Shown in pieces: positions 1 through 8,709 of a stretch of DNA of 64,000 bases (the stretch's first letter is position 1; the number at the start of each line of letters is the position of its first letter). This DNA is from Acidobacteriota bacterium. Lineage in GTDB: Bacteria > Acidobacteriota > Terriglobia > Bryobacterales > Bryobacteraceae. The stretch is from assembly GCA_016213775.1 (NCBI GenBank), contig JACQZR010000169.1:1-64000 (forward strand). The letters are read 5' to 3'. The translations under genes were made by a program, and so were the position numbers. The notes below the pieces were generated by a model. The model was not told the origin of the DNA and did not search any database. It saw only the letters and a list, made by a program, of their open reading frames with translations.

Positions 1-320
1 AGGTGGCTCCCCAGAAACCCGAGTTTGCAACAACCTCTCCGAAACGCAAGTTATTGACAACAATAGGGCGAAGAGGTGGCAATGACGAGGGCGGTGCCGA
101 GGTCTGGTTGACCACTGGAGACATCGGCTACTCCGTCGACGTTCTGGCAGGCACCAAGGTCCCGGTGTCCCGCGAATCAACGCTCCGACCCGGTTGCACG
201 TCTACCCCAGCCTGCCTTCAACCATCCGGTCGATAAACCAGGAAGCCAGTGTGCGCAACGAATCCTTCCGGCAGTCTGTAATAATTCAGCGATACGTGTC
301 ACTCACCCGGAGGAGGACTC
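1..320. other. Leading region without a recognisable gene
   Basis: The short open frames here carry no motif I recognise and have no convincing ribosome binding site. The stretch holds the upstream region of the kinase gene at 321, whose Shine-Dalgarno sequence lies at its end. It could also hold the tail of a gene that begins before the window, but I cannot support that. Confidence 0.5.
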
Positions 321-1373
321 TTGTCCCAGGACCTAACCCAAGAGCGCCCGAGCGCCACAAGTGCCGATCATGTCCCCCACCAAGCGGGACCCGCCGACTA
401 CGTTCTGGATCCCCTAAATCTGAAGGCGATGAATGAACACCTTCAGAAGCTGCGGTGGGTGCCAGCGGGACCGGTCGTTTCCGCCGAACGAATCGGCGAT
501 GGAAACATGAACATGACCGTCCGGGCGCACTCAGAGCGGTCGAGCTACATCCTTAAGCAGGCAAGACCGTGGGTCGTGAAGTATCCTCACATTCCTGCCC
601 CCGTCGAGCGCGCTGAAGTCGAAGGCGCGTTCTACTCGGCCATCACCTCGATTCCCGAAGTCGCCGAGCGAATGCCGAAATTGCTCGGGTTCGATCCAGG
701 AGCTCACTTGCTCTGGCTGGAAGATTTGGGAGATCGGGGCGACCTGACGAGCCTCTATCGCACGGGAGGGTTGTCAGGCGATGACTGTACCATCCTCACC
801 GACTACCTGGTGGCTCTGCATCGAACCACGGTCCCGGAGACCTTTCGACCCACATTTGTGAACCGAGCCATGCGGGCGCTGAACCACGAGCACCAGTACG
901 ACTACCCGCTCAGGGCCAACAACGGCCTCGACCTGGACCGGATCACGTTTGGACTTACGGCTCAGGCGGAGATCCTTAAGGAGGACACGCGGTACCGAGA
1001 GCAGGTAGCCAGATTGGGAAGGATCTACCTCGGGGAAGGGCCAGTCCTCGTCCACGGTGATTTCTTTCCGGGAAGCTGGCTGCGGTCCAGCCACGGGTTG
1101 GCAATCATCGATCCGGAGTTTTGTTTCCTGGGAGCGGTTGAGTACGACGTTGGGGTGTTTCTTGCTCACCTGGAGTTAACGGGGGCGCGGGCGCATTGGG
1201 CGTTGGTAAAGGAACGATACGCGGGTGATGCCGATTGGGCTCTGGCGGGCGCGTTCGCAGGCGCCGAAATCATGCGGCGACTCATCGGAGTTGCGCAGCT
1301 CCCGTTGGCGGTCGATCTGGGGCAAAAGATCGCCTGGCTGGAGCGGTCGAGAGAACTGGTATGCGCATTCTGA
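321..1373 (+). CDS. 5-methylthioribose kinase-like phosphotransferase
   Basis: 350 aa kinase of the APH/choline-kinase fold, closest by motifs to 5-methylthioribose kinase (MtnK). Visible features are the glycine loop GDGNMN (residues 59-64), a Lys in YILKQ shortly after it, the catalytic loop HGDFFPGSW (about residue 245), which has the MtnK-type GS instead of the usual Asn, and the metal site IDPEF (about 262). Known MtnK enzymes are about 400 aa and phosphorylate methylthioribose in methionine salvage. The start is TTG, chosen because a strong GGAGGAGG Shine-Dalgarno lies 5-8 nt upstream. The 3' end overlaps the nucleoside hydrolase gene by 13 nt. That pairing suggests salvage or degradation of a nucleoside-derived sugar, which is inference. 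A generic aminoglycoside-phosphotransferase-family kinase is the alternative. Confidence 0.75.
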   Translation: MSQDLTQERPSATSADHVPHQAGPADYVLDPLNLKAMNEHLQKLRWVPAGPVVSAERIGDGNMNMTVRAHSERSSYILKQARPWVVKYPHIPAPVERAEVEGAFYSAITSIPEVAERMPKLLGFDPGAHLLWLEDLGDRGDLTSLYRTGGLSGDDCTILTDYLVALHRTTVPETFRPTFVNRAMRALNHEHQYDYPLRANNGLDLDRITFGLTAQAEILKEDTRYREQVARLGRIYLGEGPVLVHGDFFPGSWLRSSHGLAIIDPEFCFLGAVEYDVGVFLAHLELTGARAHWALVKERYAGDADWALAGAFAGAEIMRRLIGVAQLPLAVDLGQKIAWLERSRELVCAF

Positions 1374-2320
1374 TCCTCCTCGCCGCTATCGCGTCTCTTG
1401 CGAACGTGGAGAAACGCATCCCAGTGTGGATTGACACTGATCCATCCGTTGCTCCTGGCGGGCACGAAGTGGATGACGGCATCGCCCTGCTCCAGGCCTT
1501 CGCGTCTCCGGAGCTGGACATCCGAGGTATCAGCGTCGTTTTCGGAAATGCAGACCTCGCCACTGCCAGCCGGATCGGCCGGGAGATCGCAGGGAAGTTC
1601 GGCCCGATGAATGTGACAGTCTACGACGGCGCTTCGGGCGCCGCGGAACTGGGGCAGGAGACGGAGGCGAGCAGGGCGCTCGCGGCCGAACTGGGACGGA
1701 CGCGCCTCACCATTCTGGCGCTTGGCCCGGCGACAAACGTGGCAACCGCTGTTCGGAACCACCCGGATCTTGCGAAGCGAATCGATCGCATAGTCGCGGT
1801 GGCGGGAAGGAGGCCGGGACAGCATTTCCGGTCGGGTCCCACGCAAAAGACACCATTCCGCGATCTCAACTTCGAGCTGGATCCCGAAGCATTTCGCATT
1901 CTGCTGGCCTCTCGGGTACCCCTCGTGTTAGCGCCGTGGGAGATCTCTTCCGGAGTTTGGCTGTACCAGGAGGAACTGCAGGCCGCGGCCGCACGGAGTT
2001 CCGGGATGGGGTGGATGCTCCCCGCGGCGAGCGACTGGCTCGATCTCTGGAAGCGAGAGTTCGGCACCAGAGGGTTCAATCCCTTCGATGCCCTGGCCGT
2101 CGGCGTTCTGGTTCACCGGCAATCCCTCAAATGCGAACGGCTTTCCGCAACTGTTGAGACAGCGCCGGATGACACCGCCACCTCACAGCCCGCACCGGAC
2201 AAGCCGTATCTGCTGGTCAGACCCTCGCCGGGCGTGCAGACAAACGTAACTTATTGCTCCGCTGCCAATGCCGATTTCAAATCGGATCTCTTGCGGCGGC
2301 TCGGCCGGGAGACCCGATGA
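1361..2320 (+). CDS. Nucleoside hydrolase (inosine-uridine preferring family), exported
   Basis: 319 aa. The N-terminus (MRILILLAAIASLA) looks like a short signal peptide. A Ca-binding nucleoside hydrolase motif follows as DTDP, then an insertion, then HEVDDGIAL; the family consensus is DTDxxxDD without the insertion. LGPATNVATA and NFELDPEAF follow, and NPFDALAV lies near the C-terminus. These enzymes split the N-glycosidic bond of ribonucleosides. An upstream extension of the frame exists, but this ATG gives the signal peptide and overlaps the kinase gene by 13 nt. The stop overlaps the next start (ATGA), so the three genes are probably co-translated. The insertion in the metal-binding loop makes the substrate uncertain. 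Confidence 0.8.
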   Translation: MRILILLAAIASLANVEKRIPVWIDTDPSVAPGGHEVDDGIALLQAFASPELDIRGISVVFGNADLATASRIGREIAGKFGPMNVTVYDGASGAAELGQETEASRALAAELGRTRLTILALGPATNVATAVRNHPDLAKRIDRIVAVAGRRPGQHFRSGPTQKTPFRDLNFELDPEAFRILLASRVPLVLAPWEISSGVWLYQEELQAAAARSSGMGWMLPAASDWLDLWKREFGTRGFNPFDALAVGVLVHRQSLKCERLSATVETAPDDTATSQPAPDKPYLLVRPSPGVQTNVTYCSAANADFKSDLLRRLGRETR

Positions 2321-4035
2321 CGCAGATTCACCGCTGGTGGACGCGGCCGCTGTTCTGGGTCGCCACTTTTTACCCGCTTTACATCGCCGCCCAGATCTGG
2401 GTCCGTGTTTTGCCTGCGTACGTGCATAGTTGGTTGACAGGCGCCGAGGCCGGCCCGCTCCGGATGGATGCGCTATTCATCTCTGCCCGGGCGCGGGGCG
2501 GGGTCGGAACGGAGCTGCTGTTTGCCGGACAGACCTCAGCCATTGTCGCTGCGGCCATTGGGGTGATGCTGCTCGGACCCCTGCGGAAGCGAATGCCTGA
2601 CTTAGCAGGCCGCGCGGCTGCAATGATTGGTCTGACGCTTTGCGGGAATTGGATTGGGGGAGTGCTCGTCCGCAACGCACCACCCTTGCGCGGGGCAGTA
2701 CCCGCTCTGGTTGGCCTAGCGTTTTTGACAGTCGGCATGCGATGGGCGATGGCGGCGATTCCGGGCCGTTACTGGGGAAGGCTGGGAGTTGCGCTGGCCG
2801 GCATGGCACTCCCGGCCGCAATGCTGCCCATGCTGCTCTCAAACTGGAACAGATCGTGGTTTGGAGGGGTGACCACAGTCCCGGCAATTGCACTGGCGGC
2901 GCTCGTTCAATTCCGCCTGACCCCGGTGGTGACAGAAGTCAGGTTGAGATCGGCGGGCCTTGGATTACTCCTCTCGCTTTTCGTTTTCGGCGCGCTTGAC
3001 CAGGGGCGTGAATGGCAGCAACGGGCGCGGGAAACCGAGGTGGCGAAGGTGCTCGCCAGCCTGCCCAAGCGGCGGGAGGATGACACGTTCCCAAAGCACT
3101 ACTTCCATCGAGGGGTCAATTTTACGGCCAACGGCTACGGGTACGAATCCGAGCAGGCGCGCTCGCTCCTGCGCCGGCTTCCGGAGTTTGGAGTCCAGTC
3201 CATCGCGGTTGTTCCTTACGGAGGGATGGATCGGCGGACGTTGCGGATGTCACCCGCTCGACCGGGAACGTGGGAGAGCGATGCGGGCGTTGAGATTATT
3301 ACCGCCACCGCGCGCGGATTGGGCATGAAGGTGATGCTGAAGCCTCACATCTGGCGACCGCAAGGAGACCAACCGCTTTCCGAGGAAGATCGCGCGGTGT
3401 GGTTTCAGGAGTACACGGCATTCATCGAGCATTACGCCCGGCTGGCTCAGCGCATTCATGCCGACACGCTTTGCATCGGCGTGGAGTTCGGGCAACTGAC
3501 CGAGTTTGAGCCGCAATGGCGTACCATAATCGCCACTGTCCGAAGTCTCTACAAGGGTCCACTCGTTTACGCGGCCAACCATGGGAGGGAGTTCGAGTCG
3601 ATCCGATTCTGGGACGCCTTGGACTACATCGGGCTCGACAACTACTATCCCCTTCCGGACGATTACTCCGCGGCGGAGATCGTGAAGAAGGTAGAGGAGG
3701 TGGCGAAGCGGTACGATCGCCCAGTGTTGCTGACCGAAGCCGGTTATTCCTCGGCGGTGGGTTCGCACAAGACTCCCTGGGCGGACCATCCGCCCAGCTC
3801 GTTGTCGCTTGAAGAACAGGTGCGATGCTATGAGGCGATCTTCGCCGCCTTCTATGAGAAGCCATGGTTTGCGGGCGTGTATTGGTGGAAGATCGAGACC
3901 GACGGCGCAGGGGGGCCGGCAGACAACAGCATGGTCCCTTGGGGAAAACCTGCGATGCAGACCATGAAGAAGTGGTACGCGCGTCCGGAAGCTCTCCGTG
4001 TTCCCGCGCAAGGCGCACGGGGCTCAACGAATTAG
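2317..4035 (+). CDS. Membrane-anchored TIM-barrel glycoside hydrolase (GH113-like)
   Basis: 572 aa. The N-terminal part (about residues 1-235) is rich in hydrophobic segments, probably 6-7 membrane helices. The C-terminal part (about 265-555) is a TIM-barrel hydrolase of the 'glycoside hydrolase TIM-barrel-like' type: GVNFTANGY, KVMLKPHIW, CIGVEFGQL (candidate acid/base Glu), YIGLDNYYPL and LLTEAGYSS (candidate nucleophile Glu). Such domains act on beta-mannans or related glycans, or as phage-tail TIM barrels. The ATG overlaps the nucleoside hydrolase stop. I infer that the catalytic domain faces the periplasm. Substrate unknown. Confidence 0.7.
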   Translation: MTQIHRWWTRPLFWVATFYPLYIAAQIWVRVLPAYVHSWLTGAEAGPLRMDALFISARARGGVGTELLFAGQTSAIVAAAIGVMLLGPLRKRMPDLAGRAAAMIGLTLCGNWIGGVLVRNAPPLRGAVPALVGLAFLTVGMRWAMAAIPGRYWGRLGVALAGMALPAAMLPMLLSNWNRSWFGGVTTVPAIALAALVQFRLTPVVTEVRLRSAGLGLLLSLFVFGALDQGREWQQRARETEVAKVLASLPKRREDDTFPKHYFHRGVNFTANGYGYESEQARSLLRRLPEFGVQSIAVVPYGGMDRRTLRMSPARPGTWESDAGVEIITATARGLGMKVMLKPHIWRPQGDQPLSEEDRAVWFQEYTAFIEHYARLAQRIHADTLCIGVEFGQLTEFEPQWRTIIATVRSLYKGPLVYAANHGREFESIRFWDALDYIGLDNYYPLPDDYSAAEIVKKVEEVAKRYDRPVLLTEAGYSSAVGSHKTPWADHPPSSLSLEEQVRCYEAIFAAFYEKPWFAGVYWWKIETDGAGGPADNSMVPWGKPAMQTMKKWYARPEALRVPAQGARGSTN

Positions 4036-4053
4036 ACCCAGGCGCTACCGGCG

Positions 4054-5160
4054 TCAGTTCCCGGATCCAGCCTTACGCTGCAGATCCGCCGGCGCTCTCT
4101 GATTGTCGTGAGCCTCGTAACGCAACGTCCACTGCAGCGGGACTGTGGCCGGCGGAAAGCATTGGCGGTCGTCACAGGCCTGGTAGCGGAATGCGCCTCG
4201 CACGACGAGTTCGTTGCCGCCTCCAGCCAGGGCAGGCCGAACCTCGGATTGCTGGCCAATAGAAAGATCGCGACTGAGACGCATCTTGCCTTCATAGACG
4301 GGAACGGTCTCGCCGATGGCTGGCAGCTGCAAAGTGCGCGCCTTCGGGAAGGTGGCAGGGTGGACAGCCCAGGCCCGAGATGGCTCCACCGTCCACACGA
4401 TTGGCTTGTAGGTGGTTTGAACACCCGGCGCATACACGTGCATCCCAGGCTTCAGTTCGACTTCGATTGCCAGTTCGATTCGGCTTCCGGCCCTCACGAT
4501 CAAATCCGTTGCGGCGTATCGGAGCCTGAGGTGTGGAGTGACGACGTCGGTCCAGGAAACGCCCTCCGCCGTGCGAAAGCTCTTGGCCAGGATACTCGCG
4601 GCCGTGTAACGATCGCGGTGATCCTCTTCGAAATACTTCGCCGTCACCACGCCCTTCTCATCGATGATGAAAGTCCCTGGAAACGGGACACCGGACCATT
4701 CGTGGTCCTTGGGGAAGTTCTCGTTCAAGATGTCGAATGCGCGAATCACCCGAGAGGCGGAGTCCGCCAGCAGTGGGTAAGTTATCGACCGCCGTTTGGC
4801 GAAACCGGCCAGCAACGCTGAACTGTCATAGCTCAGAGCGGCCACTTTCAGGCCACGCTGCTCGAATTTCTTTTTCTCCTGCTCCAACTCGACCAGTTGG
4901 GTTTTGCAGAAGGGTCACCAATCCGCCGAGCGGATGAAGAGTAGGACAAGGCCTTTCGATCCGCGCAGGGATTCAAAGGTCTGCCTGCGGCCCATGTGGT
5001 CGGTGACATCAAAGGACGGAATCTTGCTGCCGATTGCGGGCCCCGTCTTCATGTTCTTGTCCAGATCCGGCAAGGGTCTCACGCGTGCCTCCTGGGCGCT
5101 GGCATGCCCCGCAACAAGCAGCAGGGAAGTCAATACGATCAAGTTTCGGGTGCGCATCAT
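4054..5160 (-). CDS. Selenocysteine-containing redoxin fused to a DsbD-alpha-like domain
   Basis: 368 aa if the in-frame TGA at 4915-4917 (codon 82) is read as Sec. Signal peptide at residues 1-22 (ends ASAQ). An AhpC/TSA-type thioredoxin fold follows, with the active site reading SADW-U-PFCKTQ, where family members have Cys (DWCPFC). The frame continues with clear homology: LKVAALSYDS, YPLLAD, GTFIIDEKG. Residues about 205-355 resemble the N-terminal domain of DsbD, with a YQACDDRQCFPP cysteine pair. It probably acts in the periplasm as a peroxidase or thiol-disulfide relay. Shine-Dalgarno GGAG precedes the ATG. It lies 15 nt downstream of the DUF3179 gene in the same operon. A conventional annotation would split it into an 81-aa and a 277-aa ORF. 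A nonsense pseudogene is the alternative, but the TGA falls exactly at the active-site Cys and a SECIS-like hairpin follows. Confidence 0.85.
4884..4900 (-). promoter_or_regulatory. SECIS-like hairpin of the seleno-redoxin gene
   Basis: On the transcribed strand, starting 14 nt after the TGA, there is a perfect 6-bp stem CCAACT/AGTTGG closing the loop GGTCG. The GGUC apex and its place 21 nt after the UGA closely match the Escherichia coli fdhF SECIS, where the GGUC loop begins about 19 nt after UGA. The sequence also encodes QLVEL, so part of the structure may be coincidental. Confidence 0.75.
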
Positions 5161-5175
5161 CCGGTTGTCTCCATT

Positions 5176-6285
5176 CTATTCTTGCAGGCGGGGAGAGGCG
5201 GGCGGTTCTCCCACAACCAAGGTATCTGGTTGGAAGGCCAGCCAGGCGAAAGCGAAGTAGACGCCATGTTCGACTGGGTTCAGAGAAGTCCCTTTCAGCG
5301 CTCCGTCGTATGCCTTGCCCGTGACATTCCATCCACTGCCGGTTTCCCGATCTTCGATTCTGCCCTTTTCACGGCGAAAGCGAATACTGCCTGAGGCGTT
5401 TTCCGCCGAGAACACGCCGATGGAGCCAACCGAACGGGACTGGGCCATCGTTGGGGCGTCTACCGGGCTCAGCCCGTCGGGAGTGTAGAACAGGACGAGT
5501 GGGCGGCCGTCCACCTTGTCCTCAATGACGCCCCGGCGCGCCAATTGCGAAACCGGGTAGGCGCGGTAGCCCTTGCCGTCCTTGAGAACCACCAGCTTCT
5601 CCATCGGGCGCAGCGATGTCGTGCGCGATGACCGGACCGGCATGATGGGGCCGTTGCCGAATTCGTATGCCCGGTAGGGGTTCCGTCCATAGTCGCGCTG
5701 AAAGCCCGTTTCACGGGTGAGGACAACGCCGCCAGGATAGGACTCCTTGAACTGATCGAAAGGAATCATCTGGGACGGGATGATTCTGAGCGTAGAGCCG
5801 GTGTGCGTTCCCACGATGCCTTCTCCCGTGATCTGCTGCCAAAGGGAATCAGTTTGCCGATCGTACATCACCATGTCACTGTTGCGAAGCATGCCCGAGA
5901 CGCCGAACTCAAGTGTGGCGCCGGCGACCCTGCGGTCGAAGACAATGGCGCTGTTGCAGAGCGGGCAATAGCTGACGAGAATTGGATTCTCGCCTGCCCG
6001 GTCGTTAACCAGTTCGTGCCACATGAGAATCTGCAAGGGGTAGGCGCGGGCTTTCCCGTCCACATGCACAGCGATCACCAACTCCTTGGGCGCCAGCCAG
6101 TCAATGACATTGGATGGAAGGAATCGCGGGTTGTCAATGGACCGGATCCCATCCTTCGGTGGCCCTCCACGCACGAGTTCATTCAAGTCAATCGACTTCC
6201 TGGACCGGTCGGTCTTCCAGTTCCCTTCGGCGAATTGGGCGTGCGCCGGAAGGGCCAGGAGCAGCGCCAGAGCTATGCTTTTCAT
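5176..6285 (-). CDS. DUF3179 domain-containing exported protein
   Basis: 369 aa with a signal peptide (residues 1-16, ending AHA). It carries the DUF3179 signature: ARAYPLQILMWHELVND, then SYCPLCNSAIVFDR with a CxxC pair, then GTLEFGVSG-like and DSLWQQITGEGIVG segments, and DYGRNPYR. The biochemical role of the family is not established. The conserved CPLC resembles a thiol redox or metal site. It sits in a minus-strand redox operon between the deiodinase-like redoxin (50 nt upstream) and the seleno-redoxin (15 nt downstream), so a role in periplasmic thiol chemistry is plausible by context only. Confidence 0.8.
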   Translation of the reverse strand: MKSIALALLLALPAHAQFAEGNWKTDRSRKSIDLNELVRGGPPKDGIRSIDNPRFLPSNVIDWLAPKELVIAVHVDGKARAYPLQILMWHELVNDRAGENPILVSYCPLCNSAIVFDRRVAGATLEFGVSGMLRNSDMVMYDRQTDSLWQQITGEGIVGTHTGSTLRIIPSQMIPFDQFKESYPGGVVLTRETGFQRDYGRNPYRAYEFGNGPIMPVRSSRTTSLRPMEKLVVLKDGKGYRAYPVSQLARRGVIEDKVDGRPLVLFYTPDGLSPVDAPTMAQSRSVGSIGVFSAENASGSIRFRREKGRIEDRETGSGWNVTGKAYDGALKGTSLNPVEHGVYFAFAWLAFQPDTLVVGEPPASPRLQE

Positions 6286-6334
6286 CCCGCTTCAACCATT
6301 CGCTCGAACCTGATCGCCGGTAACGCGGCTACCC

Positions 6335-7186
6335 TCATTTTCCGGCAAGGAACGTGGCGCCCAAGGCCGCGAATCCGGCCGTCAGCGACAGTAACAGGAC
6401 CATGGCGTACAAACCGCGTTTCTCGCGCGGTAAGAAGAACAGCAGATCGGAGACAATCGTCATCAGGGCCATCGGCAGAGCCATTTTCCAAAAGTCGAGG
6501 CGGGCGCCGCTCCCTGCAGCCGATAGGACCGTGGTCGTGTAGCCGGCCGATTTGAGGATTGCCTGGAAGGTGTTTGTGACGGTCAGAGCACGGAGACTTT
6601 CACCCGCCGTGATCGCGGCCAGCGCCGCACCGATGGCAGCGGTTTCGTTCGCCCACTGAGCCCGGAAGAGAATCGTTCGGGACGGGGAGATGAGGTAGGC
6701 GCTGTTCGGCCGCCCCCCGAGGCTGCGATGGAAAGTTCCGTCGATGTCGTCGACGGCCACTTCGAAGGGCAGTTGATAGAAGCGTTGGAGCGCGATTGCG
6801 TGCTGCAACTTCCGATCCGACGTCTTCGGCTGTGGGATGAAGGCGCCCGGATGCGCCTCTCTCACCTGCACCATTACGAACCGCACGTGAGCGCCGAAGC
6901 GGGCGTGCAAGGTCTTGAGGCCGTCCAGCCCGCTTACCATCACAGGACATGTTCTTGAACCGAACACGAGCAAGACCGGCCTCCGCTGAGCCGGCAGGTC
7001 ACCGCTTCTCAGCCAACCGCCGTCCGTGGTTTGCAGTTCGAACGGTCCAACCTGGTCGCGGGGCCCAGGCTCACCATCCCGGATGTACATGTCTCGAAGT
7101 ACATCCAGGATTCCCGGGTGGTCAAACCGGTAGCTCGATTGCGCCGACGAAACGGCCGGCGGTACCGGAGTCGTTGAAGGACTCAT
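6335..7186 (-). CDS. Deiodinase-like redoxin with C-terminal membrane segments
   Basis: 283 aa. Residues about 45-200 form a redoxin domain resembling the bacterial relatives of iodothyronine deiodinases: LLVFGSRTCPVMVSGLDGLKTL, then FVMVQVREAHPGAF with the conserved E-A-H. The position that is Sec in animal deiodinases is Cys here (RTCP). Two hydrophobic stretches follow near the C-terminus (about residues 230-280), suggesting a membrane anchor. No N-terminal signal peptide is visible. It is the middle gene of the minus-strand redox operon. Activity (peroxidase or reductase) is unknown. Confidence 0.7.
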   Translation of the reverse strand: MSPSTTPVPPAVSSAQSSYRFDHPGILDVLRDMYIRDGEPGPRDQVGPFELQTTDGGWLRSGDLPAQRRPVLLVFGSRTCPVMVSGLDGLKTLHARFGAHVRFVMVQVREAHPGAFIPQPKTSDRKLQHAIALQRFYQLPFEVAVDDIDGTFHRSLGGRPNSAYLISPSRTILFRAQWANETAAIGAALAAITAGESLRALTVTNTFQAILKSAGYTTTVLSAAGSGARLDFWKMALPMALMTIVSDLLFFLPREKRGLYAMVLLLSLTAGFAALGATFLAGK

Positions 7187-7278
7187 GAATCACTCCTGTC
7201 CCCGTCCGTGCGGGAGACGCAACTCGGTTTCCTGGTTGGGGGAGCGGCAAATGGAGCTGCCCCCAAAGTCATCTGCTT

Positions 7279-8055
7279 TCAGTTGCCGCTGTGATCGAGG
7301 AAGAAGCGTTCGGCGACCGTCGTGAAATGGATCGGCTCCTCGGCCATCGGGTGATGTCCGGAGCCTTCGAATACCCGCATGGTGAAGTTCGGGAACCACT
7401 CGCCGAGGGTGGCCGAGATGGCATCCGGGCTGAACGCCGCAAAGTCGTGCCTGCCGGCGATGGCAAGTACCGGGACGGCCGAGTTTTTCACGTCGCGGTG
7501 GAAGTCCGTACAAGACCACATGCGAAGAAAACCAGCGGCCGCCTTGGGATCGACTTGCTCTCGGAACTCGCGGAGGCTGGACTCGTGCCAACGATCCGTC
7601 AGGCGATTGCCCGTGATCATGTTGGCGATCGTCTTCCATTGCTCGTCATTGCCGACGGCGGAGGAGAACATCGCGTAGCCGTCCGCGTCGAGGCGAACTC
7701 CGCTCGCCGGCACTGGCGTCACGGCGATCAGCGACTTGAGCCGCGCGGGCGCATCGACCGCAAGCCGCTGCGCAACCATGCCGCTCATGGAGTGGCCCAT
7801 CACGTGGAACCGCTCCCAGCCCAGTTCGCCGGCCAGGCGCAGGCCGTCAGATGCGGCCTCCTGTGCTGTGTACTTACCCTCAATCTGTCTGGACAATCCG
7901 TATCCGCGATGGTCCATAAACGCGTAGGAGAAGCGCTCCTGGTCGAGGATCGGCCAGATCGGCTGGAAACTGCGGTGGGTCGCCATCCAGTTGTGCATGA
8001 CGAGGACCTTTTCAGGGCCGCTGCCCACTACTTTGTGACCCAATTGGCTGTACAT
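7279..8055 (-). CDS. Alpha/beta hydrolase
   Basis: 258 aa, cytoplasmic, no signal peptide. It has the alpha/beta-hydrolase nucleophile elbow GHSMSG (Ser about residue 94), the oxyanion region VMHNWMATH, DHRGYGLS, the catalytic Asp region AIAGRHDFA and a C-terminal catalytic His in EGSGHHP. The substrate cannot be told from sequence; homologues include esterases and non-haem haloperoxidase-type proteins. It begins 10 nt after the CMD-family gene and is presumably co-transcribed with it from the TetR operator region. Confidence 0.8.
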   Translation of the reverse strand: MYSQLGHKVVGSGPEKVLVMHNWMATHRSFQPIWPILDQERFSYAFMDHRGYGLSRQIEGKYTAQEAASDGLRLAGELGWERFHVMGHSMSGMVAQRLAVDAPARLKSLIAVTPVPASGVRLDADGYAMFSSAVGNDEQWKTIANMITGNRLTDRWHESSLREFREQVDPKAAAGFLRMWSCTDFHRDVKNSAVPVLAIAGRHDFAAFSPDAISATLGEWFPNFTMRVFEGSGHHPMAEEPIHFTTVAERFFLDHSGN

Positions 8056-8065
8056 GGTGATTGCC

Positions 8066-8632
8066 TTACCCCTTGACCGCGGCAGCAGGTTCCCACGCGG
8101 CGGAGGCGAACTGGCGATCGAGCGGGGTCTTGGCGAAGTGGTTCGTATAGTTGGAGAGGGTCTTCATGCCGACGCCGAGAACGACTTCCAGCGCCTGTTC
8201 ACTGGTGTAACCAGCGGCTTCGAATCGGGCGCTCGCCGCGGCGGAAGGCCAACCCCGGCGCTCCACGACTTCCCGAGTGTAGTCGCGCAATGTCTCCAGT
8301 TTCCCATCGGCGATCGGTTCGTTGGTGCGAATCGCCTGCACCACGTCCTGTGGCACCTTCTGCATGCCGGCGATGGCTGTGTGCGCGGCCACGCAGTATT
8401 CGCAGCCGTTCTGGGCGCTGACGGTGAGCAGTACAACTTGGCGCTCGGTCGGGCTGAGCGACGTCTGGTCGAACAGTGCGCCCACGGACAGGTAGGCCTT
8501 GAGCAACGCGGGCGCGTGCGCCATGTTGCCGAGGAGGTTGGGAATGAACCCGTAGTTCTTTTTCGCCTGGCCGAGGACCTCGCGAGCGACCTCGGGGGCG
8601 TTCAGTTCATTCAGTGGTTTGAGATTGGTCAT
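8066..8632 (-). CDS. Carboxymuconolactone decarboxylase (AhpD-like) family protein
   Basis: 188 aa CMD/AhpD-fold protein with the redox or catalytic motif GCEYCVAAHT, followed by the usual helices (LEVVLGVGMKTLSNYTNHF). Length fits the small single-domain members, which often act as peroxidase-like enzymes. It is the first gene after the TetR operator at 8661-8690 and is followed 10 nt later by the hydrolase. Induction by an electrophile or peroxide sensed by the TetR protein is an inference. Confidence 0.85.
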   Translation of the reverse strand: MTNLKPLNELNAPEVAREVLGQAKKNYGFIPNLLGNMAHAPALLKAYLSVGALFDQTSLSPTERQVVLLTVSAQNGCEYCVAAHTAIAGMQKVPQDVVQAIRTNEPIADGKLETLRDYTREVVERRGWPSAAASARFEAAGYTSEQALEVVLGVGMKTLSNYTNHFAKTPLDRQFASAAWEPAAAVKG

Positions 8633-8660
8633 TGTCAGACTCCTTGTATCTGTTGAGATG

Positions 8661-8690
8661 TTTTGTCTGGAACAAACGTTCCATACAAAA
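8661..8690. promoter_or_regulatory. Probable TetR operator (30-bp inverted repeat)
   Basis: Arms TTTTGTCTGGAAC and GTTCCATACAAAA around a 4-nt centre, with one mismatch. The site lies between the TetR gene and the start of the CMD gene. The half-site TCTGGAAC recurs at 9327-9334, upstream of the TetR gene, suggesting regulation of both transcription units by the same repressor. Confidence 0.65.
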
Positions 8691-8709
8691 CCAAGAAAAA
8701 CACGCCCGG

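Noticed and set aside
3-236. 77-aa ORF at the window start
   Set aside because: No motif, no ribosome binding site, ends well before the kinase gene.
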